From contig CAZRBG010000027.1 of the NCBI GenBank assembly GCA_964598225.1, positions 1-64,000 of the forward strand: a stretch of 64,000 nucleotides of DNA, read 5' to 3'. How positions within the stretch are numbered: the stretch's first letter is position 1; every line of letters begins with the position of its first letter. The stretch comes from SG8-4 sp964598225. GTDB taxonomy: Bacteria; Planctomycetota; Phycisphaerae; Sedimentisphaerales; Anaerobacaceae. The translations under genes and the position numbers were made by a program. This document shows positions 16,826 through 25,359 of the stretch, one piece after another. Under the pieces are notes generated by a model, which did not search any database, had not been told where the DNA came from, and worked only from the letters and a program-made list of their open reading frames with translations.

Positions 16826-18583
16826 CTAATGAACGTCCAAAGTCTTCCAATATGCATTGCCTGAATAGCGGTTCCAGACGATTGGAACCATGTACAGGCG
16901 TATAGTCACATTTTGATCCGCCCATTTTGAAAGATCGGCTTTGATAGTGTGGTATTTTCTGTTTGCCTTGCTCCTTTCGTAATCATCCTGAGGAGAAGGA
17001 AAATAGTGAGGCAGGAACCAGGGCAACCTACCGTCACTGTCTTTCCAGTCTAACGGCTCGCCGCCGTCGATTACTTGCTCGGATTCGAGGATTGCCGTGT
17101 TATCCACGTAAATCTCAAGTGTCCAGGCGCGTCCGGGATCGGCGCCCACCAAAAGTTCCAACACCGGATCTTCATCCAGGTTCACCCGGCGAATCAGATA
17201 ACAGTTACGGATCTCATTTTTCGGGTACGTCGCCAGCACATTATCTTCGGCATCGTAGAACGTGCCGCCGCGAATACCACGGAAGCCGCCGCCCGGAGTT
17301 CCGTAGCCGGCACCAACCAGCTTCCAGTCCGGGTTCCAATACTTCACAAAATTGTTGGGATTAAATAATTCGAGCGGTTGTGTTTTGATATGCGTCTCCA
17401 TGGGGATACGAATGCCATTATCGGCTCTCGCTGCTCCGCTCCAGTGCTCCATCATTTTCAGGCCCATCGCGACCGTCTTTTCGGCGAGTTGCCGGGTGGT
17501 TGTATCCACAGGGGGCGTTAATTTTACCGGTCCGATAGACTTGCCTTTTGTCCGTCCGCCGAAAGCATCAACAAGACGCTCCGGGATGATTTCCATTCCG
17601 TGCATCGCCGCTATCACCACGGCGGCACACGCTGCGTTGCAATCGGCATCCGTATAATCCGCCGCCTGCACAGCCGCGTTGAGAGTCTTCATAAAATCTC
17701 CGTCTCCGAACCATAGCGCAACAGCGACCATGCCAAAATTCTGCACGGCGCCGTTCGTTGCCGGATAAACGGGCGAGAATCGGTCCATCACGGCGTCGCT
17801 GCACTCTTTTGCCGAGCAGCCGTCTTTTGCCTTCGAAATAACCAACTCCAGACACTTCCTGTGCGGCGCCTGCGGATCCAGGACATCGACCGCTTTTTCC
17901 AGAATAACGCGGGGATTCTGTTCATAGAAGGCCATGGCAATCATTGCGGCCATGAGGACACCGCCGTCGGTGCCTTCGGCATACGAGTTGATATGGCCCA
18001 GACGCCGCGATATTCGTGCGGCCGTATTCGGAAGGCCGGGCAAGAGCATGCCGTAAAGATCGCACCGATTCTGTGCCCCCATCGTGAACCAGACGCGATT
18101 GTATTTCGGATGGCCCGCCCATTTTGTAGGAACACCTTTGATCAGGTTCTTTCTCGCTAATCCGCTCGATCCCCAGACGCCGACGTTGTTCTCCACCCAG
18201 CGTTTACCCAGTTCTTCCAACGTCATGTCAGGTCCGTGCTCTTCAAGGGCGCGCAGATTGGCCATCTCGTAATACCAGTCGTCGTCGACATATCCTGCGC
18301 CGCCGTTGTCTTTGATCCTCCGGCGAATGTCCTCATGGTAATCACTAACCCATTTGACAGCGGCCTGATGATGCTCGAACGGCTTGACGCCGAAAAAATG
18401 GCCCACCATTTGAGCCGTCCAGACGGCCTCGCAGCGATCGAGGTATTCATCCATCGACAAGAAAATACTGCGCTCACTGCCACCTGAAACGACTGATGGT
18501 CCCAACAGAAATCCTGCGATCAGCAGGGCCATGGCGCTCCACGTTGTTGTGCGGCAAACGTATTGGTTTCTGATAAGTCTCAC
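16826..18583 (-). CDS. secreted ADP-ribosylglycohydrolase-family protein
   Basis: This 585-residue protein begins at a GTG overlapping the pgsA stop codon (GTGA); an internal ATG at 18532 is an alternative. The N-terminus has basic residues followed by a hydrophobic stretch ending SVVSGG, a signal peptide. The central region (about 60-340) resembles the all-helical ADP-ribosylglycohydrolase fold, with GTDGGVLMAAMIAMAFYE and DYTDADCNAACAAV as likely metal-binding segments. The C-terminal part (about 360-580) is beta-rich and unassigned. Export would place it far from the usual cytosolic ADP-ribosylated targets, so the true substrate may be another glycoside. A much longer reading frame extends into pgsA and is not used. 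Confidence 0.72.
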   Translation of the reverse strand: MRLIRNQYVCRTTTWSAMALLIAGFLLGPSVVSGGSERSIFLSMDEYLDRCEAVWTAQMVGHFFGVKPFEHHQAAVKWVSDYHEDIRRRIKDNGGAGYVDDDWYYEMANLRALEEHGPDMTLEELGKRWVENNVGVWGSSGLARKNLIKGVPTKWAGHPKYNRVWFTMGAQNRCDLYGMLLPGLPNTAARISRRLGHINSYAEGTDGGVLMAAMIAMAFYEQNPRVILEKAVDVLDPQAPHRKCLELVISKAKDGCSAKECSDAVMDRFSPVYPATNGAVQNFGMVAVALWFGDGDFMKTLNAAVQAADYTDADCNAACAAVVIAAMHGMEIIPERLVDAFGGRTKGKSIGPVKLTPPVDTTTRQLAEKTVAMGLKMMEHWSGAARADNGIRIPMETHIKTQPLELFNPNNFVKYWNPDWKLVGAGYGTPGGGFRGIRGGTFYDAEDNVLATYPKNEIRNCYLIRRVNLDEDPVLELLVGADPGRAWTLEIYVDNTAILESEQVIDGGEPLDWKDSDGRLPWFLPHYFPSPQDDYERSKANRKYHTIKADLSKWADQNVTIRLYMVPIVWNRYSGNAYWKTLDVH

Positions 18584-19206
18584 TCTTCTTGAGCCAATTG
18601 AGGGCCTTGCGTTCGCTGGGTGGCCCGGATACCTGATATTACAGTTACAGTCAACATAACGGCGAACACCACAGACGTGAACCAGTATCCCCAGGCGGCG
18701 CTTTGAACGTGCGCCATTCTTATTACGACCGTGCCGATGGCGAAAGATTGAAGGAACATTTTGATTTTGCCGGAGACAGTCGCGGCGAAGTTTACGCCGC
18801 GGGCCTCGGCGACGTGACGCAAGACGGTTACGTAGATCTCTCGTGCGGACAGAATGCCGAACGTTCCCCAATGGATAACCGCCAGCGAGGTCGGCCCGAG
18901 GTTGAAGAGTCTCGGTTGACCGATGAGGGCAAAGCACAGAAAAGCACCGCAAACGAGGATCTTATCGGCCAGAGGATCGACCATCCGCCCGAATTTGCTG
19001 GTGACGTTCAGCTTGCGGGCGGCGATGCCGTCGGCTATATCGGTCAGGCCCGCGATGACGAACAGAATGAACGCAACGTCGAGAAAGCCCGGAAACGAAA
19101 TTTCACCTTCGGCATAATATCTCGGGGCCAAAAGAATCATGACCAGAAAAATAATGGTCAGGACGAGACGTCCCATCGTAAGAATATTTGGGATAAGCCG
19201 TAGCAT
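18580..19206 (-). CDS. pgsA: CDP-diacylglycerol-glycerol-3-phosphate 3-phosphatidyltransferase
   Basis: PgsA makes phosphatidylglycerol-phosphate from CDP-diacylglycerol in the inner membrane. The 208-residue protein has several membrane helices and the complete CDP-alcohol phosphotransferase motif: DIADGIAARK followed by GRMVDPLADK. The start MLRLIPNILTMGRL at 19206 is chosen because it gives the normal family length and begins after the rimO stop at 19244. A longer frame overlaps rimO and is rejected. The downstream secreted gene starts within its stop codon. Confidence 0.93.
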   Translation of the reverse strand: MLRLIPNILTMGRLVLTIIFLVMILLAPRYYAEGEISFPGFLDVAFILFVIAGLTDIADGIAARKLNVTSKFGRMVDPLADKILVCGAFLCFALIGQPRLFNLGPTSLAVIHWGTFGILSAREIYVTVLRHVAEARGVNFAATVSGKIKMFLQSFAIGTVVIRMAHVQSAAWGYWFTSVVFAVMLTVTVISGIRATQRTQGPQLAQEE

Positions 19207-19243
19207 AAAGGTCAGTTTACTTACACGGCGGGATAATTCAATA

Positions 19244-20629
19244 CTAAATTTGCTCGACGCACAAGTCGTAGTCCTGAGTCCCGACGACCTTTGCATCGAT
19301 GAACTGTCCGGGTACGGCCGAGCAGTTTTCGATAACGCAAACGCTGTCGATATCCGGAGCCTGTCCGTAGAAACGCCCGCAACCGAGACCGTCGTTTTCA
19401 ACCGAATCGACAAGACATCGCAGCCTGGCGCCGATCCGGCTTTCGTTCTTCTCAAAGGCAATGTTCTGTTGTGTGAGCATCAACTCGTCCAGCCGCTGTT
19501 TCTTGGCCTCATCAGAAACCTGCCCGGGCATCTCGGCCGCGACGGTCCCGCGCTCCCGATAGAACTCAAAGCATCCGAGCGCGTCAAAGCGCGCCCATTT
19601 GACAAAATTCAGAAGCTGCTCGAAATCACGATCTGTCTCGCCCGGAAAACCTACCATTAGTGTAGTTCTCAGAATAATATCGGGCATAGCACGATGCAAT
19701 TTCTCTATGAGCCCTCTTAGTGCATCCGGATCATCGGCTCTGCGCATAGACTTGAGTATATTCAGACTTACGTGCTGGATCGGGATGTCTAAATAATGTA
19801 CGGTCTTGCAGCTCGTGGCGATGGTTTCGATCAGCTTGTCGTCAATCCCTGTCGGATACAGATACATCAGCCTGATCCACTCAATGCCCTCAACCTTGTC
19901 GAGTTCCCGGATAAGAGTGGACAATCCGTTCTCGATTTTCAGGTCCCGCCCGTAGTACGTCGTGTCCTGGGCTATCAGGTTCAGTTCGACAACGCCGGCC
20001 GACGCCAGTTCCGCCGCCTCGGCAAGAACGAGATCAACGGGCTTGCTGCGAAACGGTCCTCGTATCGAGGGTATCGTGCAGTATGAGCACCGCCGGTTGC
20101 AGCCCTCGCTGATGCGCAGGTAGGCCCAGTGCCCGGGAGTGATGAGCAGTCTGGTTCTATCGTCCGGGGCAGAAAGACCGATGGACGAGGGACGATGGAC
20201 GAGGGATGCGGCTTGCTTCGTCCATCGTCCATCGTCCATCGTCCATCTTTTCTTTTCCGACAGGACTCTGTTGATTATTTCGACGATTTCATCGCGCTGA
20301 TCGAGACTCACAACAGCATCTATTCCGGGGACTTTCTCATGTAATTCCGGCCCGAGCCTTTCTCCGAGGCAGCCGGCAACGATCACTTTTTTCACCGATC
20401 CGCGGTTCTTGCAATCCACAGCGCGGCGAATAACTCCGAGTGATTCGGCTTGGGCAGGCGCGATAAAACCGCACGTGTTAACGATCAAGACATCGGCACT
20501 ATCGGTCTCGGCGGTTATGATATAACCGGCCTGGACAATCTCCGCCAACATCCGTTCGCTGTCGACGGAATTTTTTGGGCAACCCAAAGATACGAAACCA
20601 ACACTGATATCCTGCTTTCCTGTTCCCAT
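19244..20629 (-). CDS. rimO: ribosomal protein S12 methylthiotransferase RimO with in-frame repeat insertion
   Basis: RimO adds a methylthio group to an Asp of ribosomal protein S12 using S-adenosylmethionine and two 4Fe-4S clusters. The UPF0004 N-terminal domain has cluster cysteines C17 (SLGCPKN), C53 (NTCGF) and C87 (AGCLGER). The radical SAM domain has CNRRCSYC (C177, C181, C184). A TRAM-type domain ends the protein (461 residues from the ATG at 20629; a TTG 13 codons earlier is possible). Residues about 125-157 are a non-conserved segment (WTMDDGRWT) encoded by a tandem/inverted repeat lying between the two catalytic domains. It should be tolerated because it falls in a linker. Confidence 0.93.
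   Translation of the reverse strand: MGTGKQDISVGFVSLGCPKNSVDSERMLAEIVQAGYIITAETDSADVLIVNTCGFIAPAQAESLGVIRRAVDCKNRGSVKKVIVAGCLGERLGPELHEKVPGIDAVVSLDQRDEIVEIINRVLSEKKRWTMDDGRWTKQAASLVHRPSSIGLSAPDDRTRLLITPGHWAYLRISEGCNRRCSYCTIPSIRGPFRSKPVDLVLAEAAELASAGVVELNLIAQDTTYYGRDLKIENGLSTLIRELDKVEGIEWIRLMYLYPTGIDDKLIETIATSCKTVHYLDIPIQHVSLNILKSMRRADDPDALRGLIEKLHRAMPDIILRTTLMVGFPGETDRDFEQLLNFVKWARFDALGCFEFYRERGTVAAEMPGQVSDEAKKQRLDELMLTQQNIAFEKNESRIGARLRCLVDSVENDGLGCGRFYGQAPDIDSVCVIENCSAVPGQFIDAKVVGTQDYDLCVEQI
20180..20247. repeat. rimO: inverted repeat of GATGGAC units inside rimO
   Basis: The left arm (20180-20205) has two GATGGAC units. The right arm (20219-20247) has four tandem CGTCCAT heptamers, the reverse complement. 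The hairpin is in frame with rimO and adds about 30 residues. Confidence 0.85.
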
Positions 20630-20829
20630 AACCTGATCGAATTCCGAAAGTAGTTTTTTTGCCCCCAAATGGGGCCATTTTCCCTAATTTCAAGTTAATA
20701 TAGATGACGATAAGAAAATATGCAATATTATAACTTTTGGGTCCTCTATGTTCAGACACAGGCAGCGACTATTTGGGCAGAGGCAGACTGCCCGTCGAAC
20801 TTAGGAAGGCCGAGGACGTAGGGCATTAT

Positions 20830-22464
20830 ATGATTAGTGGCAGTAAAAAAGGCCGTTGCCGGCGGATGGCCGTTAGGGTGGGTGTTGTAATACTTCTGAT
20901 GTTTGGGGGGCTGGGGAGTAGTCTGGCTCAGACGGATACCGAACATGAAGCCGAGGAGACTCTTTCTGACCTGAGAATCAAACTAACCGGCGAGCCTAAT
21001 GCAACCAGGCCGGAAGTTTACAAGGCCCCGCCGAAGATCTTCGAGCAAATAATCGGCGGTGAGTCCGAGTGGAAACTGGCGTATTTCTGCAAAAACCATA
21101 CTTCCGACAGTTTGAAACAGATCATCCACGAGCAATTCGCAACCAAGCTTTTCGATAAGAAAGGCAATGCGACCAGAATGGTGGACTATACCGTTTCCAG
21201 CAGTCCCGCCACCAATCAGTTGATAGTCAGGTGTCCAACCCGGGATGACGCCCAGGCGGTGCTGGAAGTGCTCGATATAGTCGATGTTCCTCCGATTCAG
21301 GTCAAGATTGACTGCCTGATCTCGGAAGTTTACGCCGATATGACTTTCGATCGCGAGACTACAATAGCCATCGAGAACCTGTTTGGCGAGTCGCTCACGT
21401 TGAAGCCGGGCGGAACAGCCTTCGGCGCCGATGTTCAGGACCTGGTGCGGGAAGACGAATTCCTGCCGGCGTTTCCCGGCGCTTCGATAAGAGAGGTTGC
21501 ACGAGCGAGGATGGGTCTCAATGTCGGTTTCCTGGAGGAAGCTGCAGAGGGGCATTCTTTCACCGTCCTGATCGATCTTCTGGAATCACGAGGCTATCTG
21601 AAGATTCTGATGAATCCTACTCTTGAAGTGGTTAACGGGGGCACAGCCGAAATTTTATCAAGTCAGCACGTACCGATAGACAGGACCGTCTTTCGTTCGA
21701 CCGAGACGGACCTGCTGGAAAGCAGGACCGAATATGAGGACGTGATCGATTCTCTGAAGGTGACTGCTCACGTCTTCGCAGACGGCTCCATAGGCCTGGA
21801 AACAGACGTAGTGCTCGGATCCAGGAATACGCCCGACGGCGTAAAGCAGGTGCCTATCATTACCAAGAAAGAGGTTACGAACAAGCAAAACCGCATTCGG
21901 CAGGGCGAAAGCCTTATAATCGGCGGACTCAGAAAGAATGAAGATTTTGCCGTGGTGCGCGGTGTGCCGATCCTGAAGGACATACCGCTGATCGGATTTC
22001 TCTTTTCCAGCGAAGACACCGAGCAGCGAGCGGTCGAGACCGTATTCATTCTGACTCCGACGATTTCCACCAACGGCAGGCCGCGAGAGGAAGTGATGAG
22101 TGAAGTGCGGCGAAAGCACGAGCCGGACTCGGCGACGGGGCTGGGCGAAATGATCTCGGATCCGTTCGGGCTTAAGGCTAAGGCACAAGCGCGACAACGC
22201 TCGCTCCGAGAGGCCGAACAATCGCGTCTCGAAGCAGAACTTAAGAAAGCTCAGGCCAGGATTGATGTCAGGGAGGCCAACGAGAGAGCTGAAAGAGCCG
22301 AAGCTGAGCTTAGCCAGATAAAAGAAGAAGCGGAAAAGGCGATTGCCGACGCCAGGAAGGCACAGGCCGAGGCCGAAAAGGCAAGAGCAGAGGCGGAGAG
22401 TAAGAGTGAAACCGGTGAGAAAAACGAAAAGCGTGACTCGGGCACCCCCGAAGAAGAAGGATAG
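20830..22464 (+). CDS. secretin-like outer membrane protein with C-terminal coiled coil
   Basis: This 544-residue protein starts at an ATG with a weak TAGGG site upstream. A signal peptide precedes SSLAQ (about residues 13-36). Residues about 70-175 look like one secretin N1-type ring-building domain (SDSLKQIIHEQFAT; NQLIVRCPTRDDAQAVLEVL). Residues about 180-430 match the secretin channel domain, including LEVVNGGTAEI, RIRQGESLIIGGLRK, PILKDIPLIGFLF and TVFILTPTI. The last 110 residues are a Glu/Ala/Lys/Arg-rich coiled coil, which is unusual for secretins. No pilus or secretion ATPase genes are adjacent. It may form an export pore for a system encoded elsewhere. Confidence 0.8.
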   Translation: MISGSKKGRCRRMAVRVGVVILLMFGGLGSSLAQTDTEHEAEETLSDLRIKLTGEPNATRPEVYKAPPKIFEQIIGGESEWKLAYFCKNHTSDSLKQIIHEQFATKLFDKKGNATRMVDYTVSSSPATNQLIVRCPTRDDAQAVLEVLDIVDVPPIQVKIDCLISEVYADMTFDRETTIAIENLFGESLTLKPGGTAFGADVQDLVREDEFLPAFPGASIREVARARMGLNVGFLEEAAEGHSFTVLIDLLESRGYLKILMNPTLEVVNGGTAEILSSQHVPIDRTVFRSTETDLLESRTEYEDVIDSLKVTAHVFADGSIGLETDVVLGSRNTPDGVKQVPIITKKEVTNKQNRIRQGESLIIGGLRKNEDFAVVRGVPILKDIPLIGFLFSSEDTEQRAVETVFILTPTISTNGRPREEVMSEVRRKHEPDSATGLGEMISDPFGLKAKAQARQRSLREAEQSRLEAELKKAQARIDVREANERAERAEAELSQIKEEAEKAIADARKAQAEAEKARAEAESKSETGEKNEKRDSGTPEEEG

Positions 22465-22676
22465 GCCGTATCCGAGCACTTGTCAAAGCTGATAAGGCAA
22501 GCGGCAAAAGGATGGTCCGGGACCGCTACCATGCCCGAAAAAGGGTCTAAGACAAGCAAGCAACACGACAGAATAGCATCTTTTTCAGGTCATGTAGTTG
22601 TTTTTACTTGATTTTGATCGCACTACCCCTCACACTGATTTAATGAAACTTTAATTATATGTTTAAGGGGAAGGCT

Positions 22677-23120
22677 ATGGACAATCCGGATATCAACAAT
22701 CCCGAAAAGCAAGACCTCAACGAACCTATTCCTCTCGACGAACCGATACCATTCGATGATATCGGACCCGGCGAAAGCGGCGTTTCGCATGCGCCTCTCG
22801 ATCTGGGAGGCGGCAGCAAAGCACAGGCTCCCAAGGCCCGGGCTCCGCAGCCGGCGCCTCCGAAAGCGGCTGCAAAACCAAAGCCGTCAGTTGCTAAACG
22901 ACAGGAAGCGAGCGAGAAGTTGGCATCCGGCGACCGCATATTAGGCATGAAAACCTTCTTCACCAAACTGCACGGAGGCGCTATCGCTTTTCTTGAAGAG
23001 CAGATTGCCCGTTGGTTGAAAGATAATCCGGATATCGTAGTAAAACACACTAATGTCGTTACCGGCGATGTCGTGGGCAAGAAGGTCGAACCAAATATCA
23101 TAATTACCATTTGGTACTGA
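22677..23120 (+). CDS. conserved-looking hypothetical protein with proline-rich linker
   Basis: I do not recognise this 147-residue protein. AAGGGGA lies just upstream of the ATG at 22677, so that start is chosen over one six codons earlier that has no Shine-Dalgarno site. The N-terminal half is acidic then Pro/Ala/Lys-rich and probably disordered. The C-terminal 60 residues (about 88-147: GMKTFFTKLHGGAIAFLEEQ, then VVKHTNVVTGDVVGKK, ending IIITIWY) look like a compact alpha/beta domain. It lies between the secretin-like gene and rpsB on the same strand. It has no signal peptide, so is likely cytoplasmic. Confidence 0.6.
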   Translation: MDNPDINNPEKQDLNEPIPLDEPIPFDDIGPGESGVSHAPLDLGGGSKAQAPKARAPQPAPPKAAAKPKPSVAKRQEASEKLASGDRILGMKTFFTKLHGGAIAFLEEQIARWLKDNPDIVVKHTNVVTGDVVGKKVEPNIIITIWY

Positions 23121-23301
23121 CAGACGCCCCGAACTTATCAGCCTCTTAGGAGGGTATGACGTTTGTTAAGTAATCGGGCGGGGGAAACGTGGGATGTGTC
23201 TGTCTTACGGGGCCGCTCGGTCGACTGCGGTAACTTCATATTAGACGGCTTCAAACCGGTAACCAGTCCCATTTCCGACAAAAAAATCTCAACATAAATT
23301 C

Positions 23302-23330
23302 TTGACATACCGTCCGAATTCCATTAATTT
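23302..23330 (+). promoter_or_regulatory. sigma-70-type promoter of rpsB operon
   Basis: TTGACA (23302-23307) is followed 17 bases later by TAATTT (23325-23330), or 16 bases later by TTAATT, about 65 bases before the rpsB start. Confidence 0.5.
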
Positions 23331-23394
23331 TCGTAGCTTGATGATTTGTGTAAAGTTATATGCTCAGGTTTTGTAAATTGTTTGGAGACATTTT

Positions 23395-24279
23395 GTGGCT
23401 AAAGAGCTGGCAAGGAAACTGATTAATGCGGGGGTGCATTTCGGACACGGGGTGAGCCGTTGGAATCCCAAAATGGCCCCGTTCATATTCGCAAAGCGCG
23501 GCAATATTCATATTATAGACGTCAAGACTACCCTGAAAGGTATGTTGATAGCGAAGAAACTGATTGTGGAGGTTGTCTCCTCGGGTAAGGACGTTATCTT
23601 CGTTGGCACCAAACGCCAGGCCCAAAAAGCCGTCGAGGCTGCCGCTCAAAAGTGTGGAATGCATTATGTTTCCCAGCGGTGGCTCGGTGGAATGCTGACA
23701 AATTTCAGGACGATAAGGTCCAGGCTGCAAAGACTCGAACAGTTGGAGGCAATGGCCGAAGACGGAACACTCGACAGTGAAAGCAAAAAGCAGGCTTCAA
23801 GACTTAAACGCGAGATGCGAAAGATCAAAGTCAACTTAGGGGGCGTCAGAGACTTGTCTCGCCTGCCGGGGGCGGTTATTGTGGTCGACGCCAAGAAAGA
23901 GTATCTCGCCCTGAGGGAAGCATCCAAGCTGGAGATTGCCACGATAGGGCTTCTCGATACGGATTCGGATCCCGATGCCGTTGACGTTGCGATCCCGGCA
24001 AACGACGATTCTATAAGAGCGGTCGACCTTATACTTGACGAACTGGCCGATGCCGTGGCGATCGGGAAAACAATGGTTACGGCCCGCCAGGAACAAAAAC
24101 CGCAGCGGCCGAGACGTGTTCGATCGACGAGAAGATCGACAATGGCAAAGGGGCGCGCGGAGAAACCTCAACCGGCAAAAGCAGTTGAAGCCGGTACGAA
24201 AACGAAATCTATTCCTGCACCGACGCCTGCGACGGAATCGGCCTCACCCGAAGCTCAACCGGAGCAGAAGGCCGAATAG
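23395..24279 (+). CDS. rpsB: 30S ribosomal protein S2
   Basis: S2 assembles late into the small ribosomal subunit. The 294-residue protein starts at GTG (ValAlaLysGlu), with GGAG eight bases upstream. It contains signature segments AGVHFGHGVSRWNPKMAPFI, FVGTKRQAQ, RWLGGMLTNF and the final AIPANDDSIRAVDLI. The last 60 residues form a Lys/Arg/Pro/Ala/Glu-rich low-complexity tail beyond the canonical fold, so the protein is longer than the usual 230-260. It is the first gene of the classic rpsB-tsf-pyrH-frr cluster. Confidence 0.97.
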   Translation: MAKELARKLINAGVHFGHGVSRWNPKMAPFIFAKRGNIHIIDVKTTLKGMLIAKKLIVEVVSSGKDVIFVGTKRQAQKAVEAAAQKCGMHYVSQRWLGGMLTNFRTIRSRLQRLEQLEAMAEDGTLDSESKKQASRLKREMRKIKVNLGGVRDLSRLPGAVIVVDAKKEYLALREASKLEIATIGLLDTDSDPDAVDVAIPANDDSIRAVDLILDELADAVAIGKTMVTARQEQKPQRPRRVRSTRRSTMAKGRAEKPQPAKAVEAGTKTKSIPAPTPATESASPEAQPEQKAE

Positions 24280-24389
24280 TAAAGTGACGAAAATCCAGTT
24301 TTCGGCACCAAGGCCGGCGGCCTTGCCGTCGGTCTCAATAGTATGGAGCGACGACCTTATAAGTAAGACAAAGTACAGGAGTTTGTAAT

Positions 24390-25256
24390 ATGGCGGATAT
24401 TTCAGCAGCACGAGTTATGGAGCTGCGAAGGATGAGTGGTCAGGGAATGATGGACTGCAAGAAAGCTCTCCAGGAAACTGACGGAGACGTTCAGAAAGCA
24501 ATGGATTTGCTGAGAAAGAAGGGCCTTGCCACACTGGCCAAACGAGCAGGACGCCAGACCACCGAAGGTCTGGTCGTCGACAAAGTCAGCGAAGACGGCA
24601 GGACTTCAATCCTGGCCACGCTTTGCTGTGAGACCGATTTCGTAGCCAAGAGCAACGACTTTATCAAAACCGCGGAAACTCTGGCCGACTATGCCCTAGT
24701 CTGTGAGGCCGACGAAGGCGCCGATGAACTCCTTGAGACCACGGTTAACGGCAAGAAATTCAGCGACCTTTTGACAGAGAACGTCAGCAAGACCGGTGAG
24801 AAGACAGAAGTCGGCGACTATGCTAAATACAAGCTGGAAGGGTCGGGCCTTATCTGCACATATATACACTTCAATCACAAAGTCGGGACAATGGTTCAGA
24901 TCGAAACCAGTGACGATGCAACAGCAGAAGCCGAGCCGATAAGGCAGATAGGCTCCGATATTGCAATGCATATAACCGCCACAAAACCGTTGGCACTGGA
25001 TAAGGATCAGATCGAACCCGAGACAATCGAGCGGGAAAAGGCTATTTTCGCCGAGCAGGCTAAGGACAAACCCGCTCAAATTATCGATAAGATCGTGGAA
25101 GGCAAGATGAAGAAGTTCTTTGCCGAGAACTGCCTTCTTCAACAGGCCTTTGTAAAGGATGACAGCAAGACCGTCGAGCAGGTTCTTGCCGATGCCGCGA
25201 AGCAGGCCGGCGGACAGGCAAGCATAAAACGATTCGTCCGCTTCGAAGTCGGATGA
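24390..25256 (+). CDS. tsf: translation elongation factor Ts
   Basis: EF-Ts is the nucleotide exchange factor for EF-Tu. The 288-residue protein has the N-terminal UBA-like domain with VMELRRMSGQGMMDCKKAL and the key TDFVAKSNDF contact segment at about residue 85. The EF-TS core domains follow. AGGAG lies ten bases before the ATG. It sits 110 bases behind rpsB, the conserved arrangement. Confidence 0.97.
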   Translation: MADISAARVMELRRMSGQGMMDCKKALQETDGDVQKAMDLLRKKGLATLAKRAGRQTTEGLVVDKVSEDGRTSILATLCCETDFVAKSNDFIKTAETLADYALVCEADEGADELLETTVNGKKFSDLLTENVSKTGEKTEVGDYAKYKLEGSGLICTYIHFNHKVGTMVQIETSDDATAEAEPIRQIGSDIAMHITATKPLALDKDQIEPETIEREKAIFAEQAKDKPAQIIDKIVEGKMKKFFAENCLLQQAFVKDDSKTVEQVLADAAKQAGGQASIKRFVRFEVG

Positions 25257-25270
25257 TTTCGTACTGAGTA

Positions 25271-25332
25271 CTCCGTAAGGAGTCCCTAGGACTGCGTGCT
25301 GCGGTACGCAGCGTGAGGGATTCCTTGTGGAG
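25271..25332. repeat. imperfect inverted repeat in the pyrH leader
   Basis: Two 26-base arms (25271-25296 and 25307-25332) match at 18 of 26 positions as inverted repeats around GTGCTGCGGT. A run of ACGCA-type units follows. It occupies most of the tsf-pyrH gap and includes a GTG codon in frame with pyrH. Confidence 0.6.
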
Positions 25333-25359
25333 AACGCAGTACGCACAACGCAGAACGAG

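Noticed and set aside
18584..18952. N-terminal extension of the ADP-ribosylglycohydrolase-like gene
   Set aside because: It reads through pgsA in another frame; a GTG overlapping the pgsA stop followed by a signal peptide gives a better start.
19207..19461. N-terminal extension of pgsA
   Set aside because: It overlaps rimO and precedes the normal family start MLRLIPN.
20137..20260. CRISPR-like tandem repeats in rimO
   Set aside because: The unit is a 7-base heptamer without spacers and the region is in frame in rimO, so it is a tandem/inverted repeat and not an array.
23150..23172. Five-codon open frame with a good ribosome binding site in the rpsB leader
   Set aside because: It is too short to judge and there is no sign of attenuation structure after it.
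24300..24389. Hairpin AAGGCCGGCGGCCTT between rpsB and tsf as a terminator
   Set aside because: No T-run follows and tsf is normally cotranscribed with rpsB.
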